A stretch of 64,000 bases of DNA, from positions 3,348,001 through 3,412,000 of the forward strand of contig OZ251509.1 of NCBI GenBank assembly GCA_965242855.1, written 5' to 3'. The notes beneath the pieces are model-generated. The model was not told the origin of the DNA and did no database searches. It saw only the letters and a program-made list of their open reading frames with translations. The position numbers and the translations under genes were made by a program. This DNA is from WTGU01 sp965242855 (GTDB lineage: Bacteria; Pseudomonadota; Alphaproteobacteria; UBA828). This document shows, piece after piece, positions 41,364 through 48,669 of this stretch (within the stretch, counting starts at the first letter, position 1; every line of letters starts with the position of its first letter).

Positions 41364-42503
41364 TCAGTCCGCCAGCAGGCGGCGGGCGATGACCACCCGC
41401 ATGATCTCGTTGGTGCCTTCGAGAATCTGATGGACCCGCAGGTCGCGGAGGTGGCGCTCGACCGGGAAGTCCATCAGGTAGCCGTAGCCGCCGAGCATCT
41501 GGAGCGCGTCGTTGCAGACCTCGAAACCGGCGTCCGTGGCGAGGCGCTTGGCCATGGCGCAGGCCATGGTCGCGTCCGCCGCGCCGCCGTCGAGCTTCGC
41601 CGCCGCCTGGCGCGTCACGAGACGCGCCGCCTCGAGCGCCGTCGCCATGTCGGCGAGTTTGAATTGCAGCGCCTGGAAGGTCGCGAGCCTGCGGCCGAAC
41701 TGCTCGCGCGCACGCACGTGGTCGCGGGCGATCTCGAGGCTCGCCTGCGCCGCGCCGAGCGAGCAGGCGGCGATGTTGACCCGGCCCCCGTCGAGCCCCG
41801 CCATGGCGATCTTGAAGCCCTGGCCCTCGGCGCCGATGCGGTTCGCGACCGGCACCCGGCAGTCGTCCAGAGTCACCATGGCCGTCGGTTGGCTGTGCCA
41901 GCCGAGCTTCCTCTCCTGGGCGCCGAAACCGAGACCCGGCGTGTCGCGCTCGATGACCAGGCACGAGACGCCGCCGGGGCCCGGCCCGCCCGTCCGCACC
42001 ATGCAGACGTAAATATCCGCGCGGCCGCCGCCGGAGATGAACGCCTTGGCGCCGTTCACGACGTAATGGTCGCCGTCACGCGCCGCGGCGGTGCGCAACG
42101 CCGCCGCGTCGGAGCCGGCGCCCGGTTCCGTCAGGCAGTAGCTCGCGAAATGCTCCATGCCGGCGAGGCGCGGGAGCCAGCGCTTGCGCTGGGCGGCGTC
42201 GGCGAAGGCGTCGATCATCCAGGCCGCCATGTTGTGGATCGATACGTAGGCAGCGGTCGAGGCGCAGCCCCGCGCCAAGCCCTCGAAGATCAACGCGGCG
42301 TCGAGCCGGGTGAGGTTCGCCCCGCCGACGTCGTCGCCGACGCAGAGGCCGCCGAAGCCGAGCGCCGCCGCCTTGCGCAGGGCTTCGACCGGGAAGGTGC
42401 AGTCGCGGTCCCAGGCGGCGGCATGCGGCGCCAACTCGTTCTCCGCGAAGGCGCGGGCGAGGTCGTGGAACGCGCGCTGCTCCGGCGAAAGCGTGAAATC
42501 CAT
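41364..42503 (-). CDS. acyl-CoA dehydrogenase, probable isobutyryl-CoA dehydrogenase
   Basis: A 379-residue flavoprotein. Signatures: CLTEPGAGSDAAALRT, FISGGGRADIYVCMVRTGG, REQFGRRLATFQALQFKLAD, and the catalytic Glu in HQILEGTNEIMRVVIAR. The N-terminal MDFTLSPEQRAFHDLAR is standard. The isobutyryl-CoA (ACAD8) role is inferred from the downstream HIBCH and mmsB genes. No methacrylyl-CoA hydratase or methylmalonate-semialdehyde dehydrogenase is found in the window. It is the first gene of the leftward operon. Confidence 0.92.
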   Translation of the reverse strand: MDFTLSPEQRAFHDLARAFAENELAPHAAAWDRDCTFPVEALRKAAALGFGGLCVGDDVGGANLTRLDAALIFEGLARGCASTAAYVSIHNMAAWMIDAFADAAQRKRWLPRLAGMEHFASYCLTEPGAGSDAAALRTAAARDGDHYVVNGAKAFISGGGRADIYVCMVRTGGPGPGGVSCLVIERDTPGLGFGAQERKLGWHSQPTAMVTLDDCRVPVANRIGAEGQGFKIAMAGLDGGRVNIAACSLGAAQASLEIARDHVRAREQFGRRLATFQALQFKLADMATALEAARLVTRQAAAKLDGGAADATMACAMAKRLATDAGFEVCNDALQMLGGYGYLMDFPVERHLRDLRVHQILEGTNEIMRVVIARRLLAD

Positions 42504-42565
42504 CGAGCGGGCTTATAGCACGGGCGCGCGCCGCCCCGGTCGCGGGCGCCCGGACAAGCATCGAC

Positions 42566-43669
42566 TCAGCCCGGCGACCGCCGGCGCGTCACGACGAGAC
42601 GAAAGAACAGCGGCCCCAGGATCACGATCAGCACGATGCGCACGACGTGGTGGGTCGAGACGAAGGCGGCCGCGCTGCCGAAGGAAAGCGCGATCAGGCT
42701 CATTTCGGCCAGCCCGCCGGGAGCCAGGGCGAGGAACAGCGCGGGCGCCGAAAAACCCGCGGCGGCCGCGAGCCCGAAGGCCGCCCCGGCCGCGACCAGG
42801 ACCATGGCCAGCGAAACGAAGGCCGCCAACAGGACCACGCGCCCGAGCTCCGCCACCGCCATCCCCACGAAGCGGGCGCCGATGGCGGCCCCGAGGACGA
42901 CCTGGGCGGCCGCGACCAGTTCGCCCGGCGGCTGCGCCGCGACGACGCCGGTCAGATGGAGGGTCGCGCTCAAGGCCAGCGGCCCGACCAGTTGCGCCGC
43001 CGGCACCCGCAGCGCCTGCGCCGCCGGATAGCCGACCAGCACGCAGGCGAGCAGCAGCGCGGCGTCGCTCCAGGCGAAGGCGCCGCGGGCGGGCACGGGC
43101 AGGCCGACGGGCGCGTAGTCCTCGAAGATGCGGTAGTAGAAGGCGATCAGGAAGACGGCGAGCAGGATGCGCGTCCCGTGCGTGAGCGAGATTTTGCGCC
43201 CGTCGCCGCCCATGGCGTCGCCGAGCACCATCATTTCGCTCAAGCCGCCCGGCATCGCCGCGAAATAGGCCGTCGGCCGGTCGTAACCGCCCAGCCCGCG
43301 GAAGGCGAGATAGGCGAGGCCCACCATCGCGGTGACCGAGACGGCCACCCCCAGGATGCCGACATACCATTGCCCGAGCTGGGCGAAGATGTCGGCCGTG
43401 AACTGGCTGCCGAGCAGCACGCCGAGGATCGCGACCATGACGTTGCGGACGCGCCCGGGCACCGCCAGCGGCGCGCCGGCCAGCGCCGCCGCCGTGGCCG
43501 CGGTCATGGCGCCGAGCATCCAGGGGAGCGGCAGGTCGGCGGCGAAGAAGACCGCACCGCCGGCCGCGCCAAGGGCGAGCGCGAAGGCGAAGGGGAAGGC
43601 GGCGGCGCGCAGGCGGGCCAGACGGCCCGCGCCGCCGGGCGCGCCACGACCGCGGCGGCCGGCCCTCAA
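42566..43669 (-). CDS. AbrB family transporter (PF05145-type membrane protein)
   Basis: A 367-residue polytopic protein with an internal duplication: LPWMLGAMTAATAAALAG in the first repeat and QLVGPLALSATLHLTGV in the second, each followed by GxxLG-type segments (GVLLGSQFTADIF, QVVLGAAIGARFVGMAV) and PGG motifs (AAMPGGLSEMMVLGD, LAPGGLAEMSLIAL). These are the marks of the AbrB/ammonia-monooxygenase-regulator family. The function is poorly known; a drug/metabolite or ion transport role is assumed. The TTG start overlaps the NAD kinase stop (TTGA). Confidence 0.85.
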   Translation of the reverse strand: MRAGRRGRGAPGGAGRLARLRAAAFPFAFALALGAAGGAVFFAADLPLPWMLGAMTAATAAALAGAPLAVPGRVRNVMVAILGVLLGSQFTADIFAQLGQWYVGILGVAVSVTAMVGLAYLAFRGLGGYDRPTAYFAAMPGGLSEMMVLGDAMGGDGRKISLTHGTRILLAVFLIAFYYRIFEDYAPVGLPVPARGAFAWSDAALLLACVLVGYPAAQALRVPAAQLVGPLALSATLHLTGVVAAQPPGELVAAAQVVLGAAIGARFVGMAVAELGRVVLLAAFVSLAMVLVAAGAAFGLAAAAGFSAPALFLALAPGGLAEMSLIALSFGSAAAFVSTHHVVRIVLIVILGPLFFRLVVTRRRSPG

Positions 43670-44433
43670 GGCGTGAATTGCTCGTTGAGGATGCGCTCCT
43701 CGAGGTTGTGTTCCGGATCGAACAGGAGGTGGCTCGCCGTCTCGTGATCGACCGACACCTCGACCGCGGCCACGTCGCGCGCCTCGGTATAATCGGCGAC
43801 CGCGCTGACCGGGCGCTTGTCGGGCTCGGTCACCTCCAGACGCAAGCGCGCCTCCTGCGGCAGCAGGGCGCCGCGCCAGCGCCGGGGCCGAAAGGCGCTG
43901 ATCGGCGTGAGCGCCAGGATATTGGCGCCGAGCGGGATGATCGGCCCGTGGGCCGACAGGTTGTAGGCGGTGCTGCCCGCGGGCGTCGCCACCACCACCC
44001 CGTCGCAGATGAGCTCCGGCACCCGGACGACGCCGTCCACCTCGATCCGGATCTTGGCGGCCTGGCGGGTCTGGCGCAGCATCGAGACCTCGTTGACGGC
44101 GAGGGCCTCCCGCCGGCCGCCGCCGGTCGTCTCCGCCCGCATGCGCAGGGGATGCAGGACGGTCGCGTGGGCCCGCGCCAGACGCTCGGGAAGCCCCTCG
44201 ACGGAGAAATCGTTCATGAGGAAGCCGACCGTGCCCCGGTTCATGCCGTAGATCGGCTTGCTCCGGTGGAGGAAGCGGTGCTGGGTCTCCAGCATGAAGC
44301 CGTCGCCGCCGAGGGCGACGATCACGTCCGCCGCGTCCGCGTCGGCGAAGGCGTAACGCGCGCTGACTTCCGCGAGGGCCGCCTGGGCGTTGGCGGCGCT
44401 CGAGGCGACGACGGCCATCCGCTCGTAGGTCAT
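43666..44433 (-). CDS. nadK: NAD kinase
   Basis: A 255-residue NAD kinase. Motifs: VIVALGGDGFMLETQHRF with the GGDG active site, YGMNRGTVGFLMND, LAVNEVSM and the second conserved region CDGVVVATPAGSTAYNLSAHG. It phosphorylates NAD to NADP. The short N-terminus is normal for alphaproteobacterial enzymes. It is coupled to the AbrB-type gene by TTGA overlap and lies 62 bases downstream of moaA on the same strand. Confidence 0.95.
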   Translation of the reverse strand: MTYERMAVVASSAANAQAALAEVSARYAFADADAADVIVALGGDGFMLETQHRFLHRSKPIYGMNRGTVGFLMNDFSVEGLPERLARAHATVLHPLRMRAETTGGGRREALAVNEVSMLRQTRQAAKIRIEVDGVVRVPELICDGVVVATPAGSTAYNLSAHGPIIPLGANILALTPISAFRPRRWRGALLPQEARLRLEVTEPDKRPVSAVADYTEARDVAAVEVSVDHETASHLLFDPEHNLEERILNEQFTP

Positions 44434-44495
44434 GCGTCCCCGGTCATGCGCCCCCCGGCGGCACGCCTCCCGCCGCGGGAAGCGGGCCGGGCCGG

Positions 44496-45488
44496 TCAGC
44501 CGCCGGTCACGCTCATGTGGCGCCCGACCGCCGGGCGCGCGTGGCGGCGATCGATCACGAAGTCGTGCCCCTTGGGCTTCCGCCCGATCGCCTCGTGGAT
44601 CGCCGCGAGCAGCGCGTCGTCACCCTCGCTGCGGCGCAGCGGCGTGCGCAGATCGGCCGCGTCCTCCTGGCCAAGGCACATGTAGAGGGTGCCGGTGCAG
44701 GTCAGGCGGACCCGGTTGCACGATTCGCAGAAGTTGTGCGTGAGCGGCGTGATGAAGCCGAGCCGCTGGCCGGTCTCGCGCACCGTGACGTAGCGGGCCG
44801 GGCCGCCGGTCCTGTGGTCGCTGTCGTCGAGCGTCCAACGCCTGCGCAGGCGCGCGCGGACGAGCGAGAGCGGCAGGTACTGCTCGGTGCGGTCACCGTC
44901 GATCTCGCCGAGCGGCATGGTTTCGATGAACGTGAGATCGTATCCCCGCTCGGCGCACCAGATGACCAGATCCTCGATCTCGTCCTCGTTCACGCCGCGC
45001 AGGGCCACGGTGTTGATCTTGATCCGCAGGCCCGCCGCCTGGGCCGCGCGGATCCCCTCCAGCACCTTGTCGAGACGGCCCCACCGCGTGATCCGGGCGA
45101 AGGTCGCGGGATCGCGCGTATCGAGGGAGACGTTGATCCGGCGCACGCCCGCCGCGTAGAGCGCCTCCGCGTGGCGCGGCAGCTGGCTGCCGTTGGTGGT
45201 CAGGGTGAGCTCGTCGAGGGCGCCGCTCGCGAGATGCCGGGCGAGACTCTCGAACAGCCCGACGATGCCGCGCCGCACCAGCGGCTCGCCCCCGGTGATC
45301 CGCAGCTTGCGCACGCCCAGGCCGACGAACGCACTGCACAGGCGGTCGAGCTCCTCCAGGGTCAGGAGCTCGACCTTGGGCAGGAAGCTCATATGTTCCG
45401 ACATGCAATAGACGCAGCGGAAATCGCAGCGGTCGGTGACCGAGACCCGCAGATAGGTGACGTGGCGCTCGAATGGGTCGATCAGCAT
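44496..45488 (-). CDS. moaA: GTP 3',8-cyclase (molybdenum cofactor biosynthesis protein A)
   Basis: A 330-residue radical SAM enzyme. The N-terminal cluster is TDRCDFRCVYCMSEHM, RITGGEPLVRRG follows, and the C-terminal cluster is NFCESCNRVRLTCTGTLYMC. The protein ends in the essential Gly-Gly (SVTGG). It converts GTP to 3',8-cyclo-GTP in molybdopterin synthesis. The start MLIDPFERHVTYLRVSVTDR is standard. No moaC or moaE is adjacent. tRNA-Glu lies directly upstream on the same strand. Confidence 0.96.
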   Translation of the reverse strand: MLIDPFERHVTYLRVSVTDRCDFRCVYCMSEHMSFLPKVELLTLEELDRLCSAFVGLGVRKLRITGGEPLVRRGIVGLFESLARHLASGALDELTLTTNGSQLPRHAEALYAAGVRRINVSLDTRDPATFARITRWGRLDKVLEGIRAAQAAGLRIKINTVALRGVNEDEIEDLVIWCAERGYDLTFIETMPLGEIDGDRTEQYLPLSLVRARLRRRWTLDDSDHRTGGPARYVTVRETGQRLGFITPLTHNFCESCNRVRLTCTGTLYMCLGQEDAADLRTPLRRSEGDDALLAAIHEAIGRKPKGHDFVIDRRHARPAVGRHMSVTGG

Positions 45489-45570
45489 CGTTCCCGCTCC
45501 GCCCGCGCGCGGCGGTTTCTCCACCCCACCATGTTACGCGAAAGCGCGGATTGTCGCGGCGGTGGAGCGG

Positions 45571-45646
45571 TGGCGTCCCCAGGGGGACTCGAACCCCCGT
45601 TTCCGGCGTGAGAGGCCGGTGTCCTGGGCCACTAGACGATGGGGAC
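45571..45646 (-). tRNA. tRNA-Glu, anticodon CTC, CCA encoded
   Basis: The minus strand folds as a tRNA with acceptor stem GTCCCC/GGGGAC, T arm CGGGGGTTCGAGTCCCCC and anticodon arm CGGCCTCTCACGCCG, giving anticodon CTC. The body is closely similar to E. coli tRNA-Glu. Discriminator G and CCA are encoded (bases 45574-45571). It should read GAG codons, the dominant Glu codon in a GC-rich genome. Confidence 0.96.
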
Positions 45647-45656
45647 GCGGCGCCTG

Positions 45657-45685
45657 ATGATACCGCAGGAGCGGCGCGCGCTCAA
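45657..45685 (-). promoter_or_regulatory. sigma-70-like promoter for tRNA-Glu
   Basis: Minus strand TTGAGC (45680-45685), 17-base spacer, TATCAT (45657-45662), ten bases before the mature tRNA 5' end. The -35 element overlaps the last codons of the aldolase gene. It matches consensus well for this GC-rich genome and fits a short tRNA leader. Confidence 0.5.
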
Positions 45686-46740
45686 GAGGCCGGCGCGCCC
45701 GAACCGGCGGCGCGGCGGGCGGTCGCGAGCAGCGCATCCACGTCCGCCGGCGCCGTGTCGTGCCGCGCGACCAGGCGGATCGTGGTCGCCGCGGGATCGG
45801 TCTCGGGCCAGCGGTAAAACAGGACCCCGGCCGCCGCGAGGCCGTCGATCGCGGAGGGCGGCAGGGTGACGAACACCTCGTTGGCCTCGACCGGCGCCGC
45901 CAGCCGGGCGCCCGGCAGCGCCGCCAGACCCTGGGCGAGCCTGCGCGCCGCGCGGTTCGCCCGCTCCGCCAGACGCAACCACAGGCCGTCCGCGACATAG
46001 GCGGCGAGCTGGGCCGAGACGAAGCGCATCTTGGAGAGGAGCTGGCCCGCGCGCTTGTGGTGGAAGGCCAGAGCGGCGGCGCGGGTGGTGTCGAACAGGA
46101 CGATCGCCTCGGCCGCCATCGCGCCGTTCTTGGTCGCGCCGAAGGAGAGCGCATCGACGCCGGCGCGCCACGTCAGCGCGGCGGGGGGCGCCCCGCTCGC
46201 GGCCACCGCGTTGCCGAAGCGGGCGCCGTCCATGTGGACGGCGAGAGCGTGACGCCGCGCGATCTCCGCCAACGCCGCCAGCTCGTCGGGGGTATAGACT
46301 TGCCCCATCTCGGTCGGCTGCGTCAGGCTCAGGCAGGCGGGCTGCGAGCGGTGCAGCTCGCCCCGGCCGGCTTGCGCGAGCGCAGCTTCGAGGGCGGCCG
46401 GCACGATCTTGCCGCACCGCTCCTCCACGCCCACGACCTTGGCACCGCCGGTCATGAACGCCGGCGCCCCGCACTCGTCGTTTTCGATATGGGCGTCGCG
46501 CGCGCCATAGACGACGCCGTAGGGCGGCGTGAAGACGGCGAGGGCGAGGGCGTTCGCCGCCGTCCCCGTGACCACGGGGAAGACCCGCACCGGCGCCTCG
46601 AACAGCGCGGAGAAGGCCGGTTCCAGGCCCGCCGTGATCGGGTCCGCACCATAGGGCGCGGCGCTCGTCCGCGCCGCCTCGGCCACGGCCGTCACGATCT
46701 CGGGCGCGACGGAGGCGACGTTGTCGCTGCGGAAATCCAT
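45682..46740 (-). CDS. threonine aldolase family protein
   Basis: A 352-residue fold-type I PLP enzyme of the low-specificity L-threonine aldolase group. Motifs: MDFRSDNVASVAPEIVTAV, PYGADPITAGLE, VFPVVTGTAANALAL, SLTQPTEMGQVYTPDEL, VHMDGARFGNAVAASG and the PLP lysine in ALSFGATKNGAMAAEA. It cleaves L-threonine or L-allo-threonine to glycine and acetaldehyde; related beta-hydroxy amino acids are possible. The start MDFRSDN is standard and lies eight bases after the JAMM gene stop. Confidence 0.92.
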   Translation of the reverse strand: MDFRSDNVASVAPEIVTAVAEAARTSAAPYGADPITAGLEPAFSALFEAPVRVFPVVTGTAANALALAVFTPPYGVVYGARDAHIENDECGAPAFMTGGAKVVGVEERCGKIVPAALEAALAQAGRGELHRSQPACLSLTQPTEMGQVYTPDELAALAEIARRHALAVHMDGARFGNAVAASGAPPAALTWRAGVDALSFGATKNGAMAAEAIVLFDTTRAAALAFHHKRAGQLLSKMRFVSAQLAAYVADGLWLRLAERANRAARRLAQGLAALPGARLAAPVEANEVFVTLPPSAIDGLAAAGVLFYRWPETDPAATTIRLVARHDTAPADVDALLATARRAAGSGAPAS

Positions 46741-46748
46741 GGCCCCTC

Positions 46749-47201
46749 CTACCCCTCCGCCGGCCCGGCCAGAGCGAGCCGGACGGGCACGAACGCCGCG
46801 CCGTCCGCGGTCGGCCGCCAGGCCCGGGTGGCGGCCGCGCGGCCCCGGCCGACGGCCGTGATCAACCAGATCAACGCCGGCTCGAAGACCATGGCGCGAT
46901 CGCGCGCGGACGGCACGGCCTCGCCGTCCGGGTGGGAATGATAGAGGCCGACGATCGAGTCCGGGCGGCCGCGCAAGCATCGCTCCAGGCGGAGACGGAG
47001 CCTGGGATCGACTTCGAAGCGCCGGGTGCGCGGCGGCTCCGCGACGTTGGCGCTCGCCTCGACCGCGCCGACCCGCCATCCCCCGTCCGGCGCGCGGCGT
47101 CCGACCAGGAGCCCGCAGGCCTCTTCGGGATACGCCGCTTCGGCGGCCGCTTCGACGGCCCGGAGCTGCGACGGCGTCAGCCGGAGGGACGCGGCGTTCA
47201 C
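46749..47201 (-). CDS. JAMM/MPN domain (Mov34/PAD-1-type) metallopeptidase
   Basis: A 150-residue prokaryotic JAB domain. The N-terminal YPEEACGLLVGRRA holds the catalytic Glu, and the zinc site is GLYHSHPDGEAVPSARD, the HxH-x7-S-x2-D JAMM motif. Bacterial JAMM proteases often process ubiquitin-like sulfur carriers or cleave small adducts; no carrier gene is present. A GTG start overlaps the stop of the preceding membrane-anchored gene (GTGA). The following aldolase gene is eight bases downstream, so the three form one leftward unit. Confidence 0.85.
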   Translation of the reverse strand: MNAASLRLTPSQLRAVEAAAEAAYPEEACGLLVGRRAPDGGWRVGAVEASANVAEPPRTRRFEVDPRLRLRLERCLRGRPDSIVGLYHSHPDGEAVPSARDRAMVFEPALIWLITAVGRGRAAATRAWRPTADGAAFVPVRLALAGPAEG

Positions 47202-47524
47202 CGGGGGCCCTCGAGAGCGATCGCCGCCACCATCCGGCCGTCGCGGAGATCGACGATCACGATCCGCTCGCCGGCGCCCGGCACGGCGACGGCGAGGACC
47301 AGACGGCCGTCGCCCACCGCCATCCGCCGCACCTGGGCGCCCGCGGGCAGACCCAGGCCGTGGCGCACCGGCGCGGCCGGCGCCTCCTCCGCATCGCCCG
47401 CCGTATCGCCGCTCCGCTCGGCCAGTTCGTCGCTCTTCTCGGCGAGCTTGACCCCGATCACCGCGACCCCGGCCGCGATCATGACCCCGAGGACGATGAC
47501 GACGATCTTGAGATAGGTGATCAT
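47198..47524 (-). CDS. single-pass membrane protein, DUF6476-like
   Basis: A 108-residue protein: an N-terminal membrane anchor MITYLKIVVIVLGVMIAAGV (continuing AVIGVKLA), a charged linker, then a small beta domain with LGLPAGAQVRRMAVGDGRLV and GERIVIVDLRDGRMVAAI. It resembles the DUF6476 proteins found beside rluD in alphaproteobacteria; that name is from memory. Function unknown. It is divergent from rluD with only 14 bases between the two start codons, so their promoters must overlap the coding regions. Confidence 0.7.
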   Translation of the reverse strand: MITYLKIVVIVLGVMIAAGVAVIGVKLAEKSDELAERSGDTAGDAEEAPAAPVRHGLGLPAGAQVRRMAVGDGRLVLAVAVPGAGERIVIVDLRDGRMVAAIALEGPR

Positions 47525-47538
47525 GGCCCGCACCGGAT

Positions 47539-48525
47539 ATGAGCACCGCCGCCGAATCGCGCCGCCGGCTGACCGTCGCCCGCACGGACGGCGGCGCACG
47601 CCTCGACCGCTTCCTGGCGGCGGCCGTCCCGACGCTCTCCCGCTCGCGGCTCAAGACCTTGATCGAGACGGGCCGAGTCTCGATTTCCGGCGTGACGGTA
47701 ACGGAGCCGGCCTGCCGGGTCAAACCGGGCCAGGTGATCGTCCTCGGCATCCCACCGCCGCCGGACGAGGTGCCCCTGGGGCAGGCCATCCCGCTGGCGA
47801 TCGCCTACGAGGACGCGCATCTGATCGTCGTCGACAAACCGGCCGGGCTGGTCGTCCATCCCGCGCCGGGCAATCCGGACCGCACGCTGGTCAACGCCCT
47901 CCTCGCCCATTGCGGCGCCGGCCTTTCGGGCATCGGCGGCGTCAGGCGCCCGGGCATCGTGCACCGCCTCGACAAGGACACCAGCGGCCTCCTGGTCGCC
48001 GCCAAGAGCGACGCCGCGCATCGCGGTCTCGCCACGCAGTTCGCGAACCGGCGGGCAAGCCGGACCTATCGGGCGGTGGTCTGGGGAGCGCCGCGCCCGG
48101 CCGAGGGCGTGATCGACGCCGCCCTCGGGCGCGACCGGCGCCACCGCAAGAGGATGGCGGTGCGGACCGGCGGCAAGCCGGCGCGCACCCTCTATCGCGT
48201 GCTGCGGCGGCTGGGCGATTCCTGGAGCCTCGTCGAATGCCGGCTCGAGACCGGGCGCACGCACCAAATCCGGGTGCACATGGCGGCGCGCGGCCACCCG
48301 CTGGTGGGCGACGCGCTCTACGGCGGCGACGGGCGCGCGGACCGGCGGCGGCGCCTCGACGAGCGCCCTCGACGAGCGCTCGCGCAATGCCCCCGCCAGG
48401 CCCTCCACGCCGCCGCGCTCACCTTCACGCACCCTCTGACGGGCGCGGCGCTGGCCTTCCGGAGCCCCCTGCCAGCGGACATGACGGGGTTGATCGAAGC
48501 CGCGCGTAACGAGGCGAACGAATGA
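47539..48525 (+). CDS. rluD: RluA family pseudouridine synthase (RluD-like)
   Basis: A 328-residue 23S rRNA pseudouridine synthase. An S4 RNA-binding domain comes first (RLDRFLAAAVPTLSRSRLKT, LIETGRVSISG), then VVDKPAGLVVHPAPG and the catalytic GIVHRLDKDTSGLLVAAKS with the essential Asp. The C-terminal part has LVECRLETGRTHQIRVHMA and GHPLVGDALYGG. It modifies the helix 69 region or a related site. In alphaproteobacteria rluD is commonly next to rpoH; here an MmeI-like gene separates them. Confidence 0.92.
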   Translation: MSTAAESRRRLTVARTDGGARLDRFLAAAVPTLSRSRLKTLIETGRVSISGVTVTEPACRVKPGQVIVLGIPPPPDEVPLGQAIPLAIAYEDAHLIVVDKPAGLVVHPAPGNPDRTLVNALLAHCGAGLSGIGGVRRPGIVHRLDKDTSGLLVAAKSDAAHRGLATQFANRRASRTYRAVVWGAPRPAEGVIDAALGRDRRHRKRMAVRTGGKPARTLYRVLRRLGDSWSLVECRLETGRTHQIRVHMAARGHPLVGDALYGGDGRADRRRRLDERPRRALAQCPRQALHAAALTFTHPLTGAALAFRSPLPADMTGLIEAARNEANE

Positions 48526-48669
48526 TGCAGCGTCCCCGTGGTTCGCGTCTTCGCCGTGCGCTCCCTTGCCGGTCGCGGGGCCTCACGGCATCTTGGGAGC
48601 GGGGCGCGTGCAGGGGCGGTCGAACGTCGTGATGTCATGCGGGAGCAGCACCGTCGCGTCGGAGGCGGC

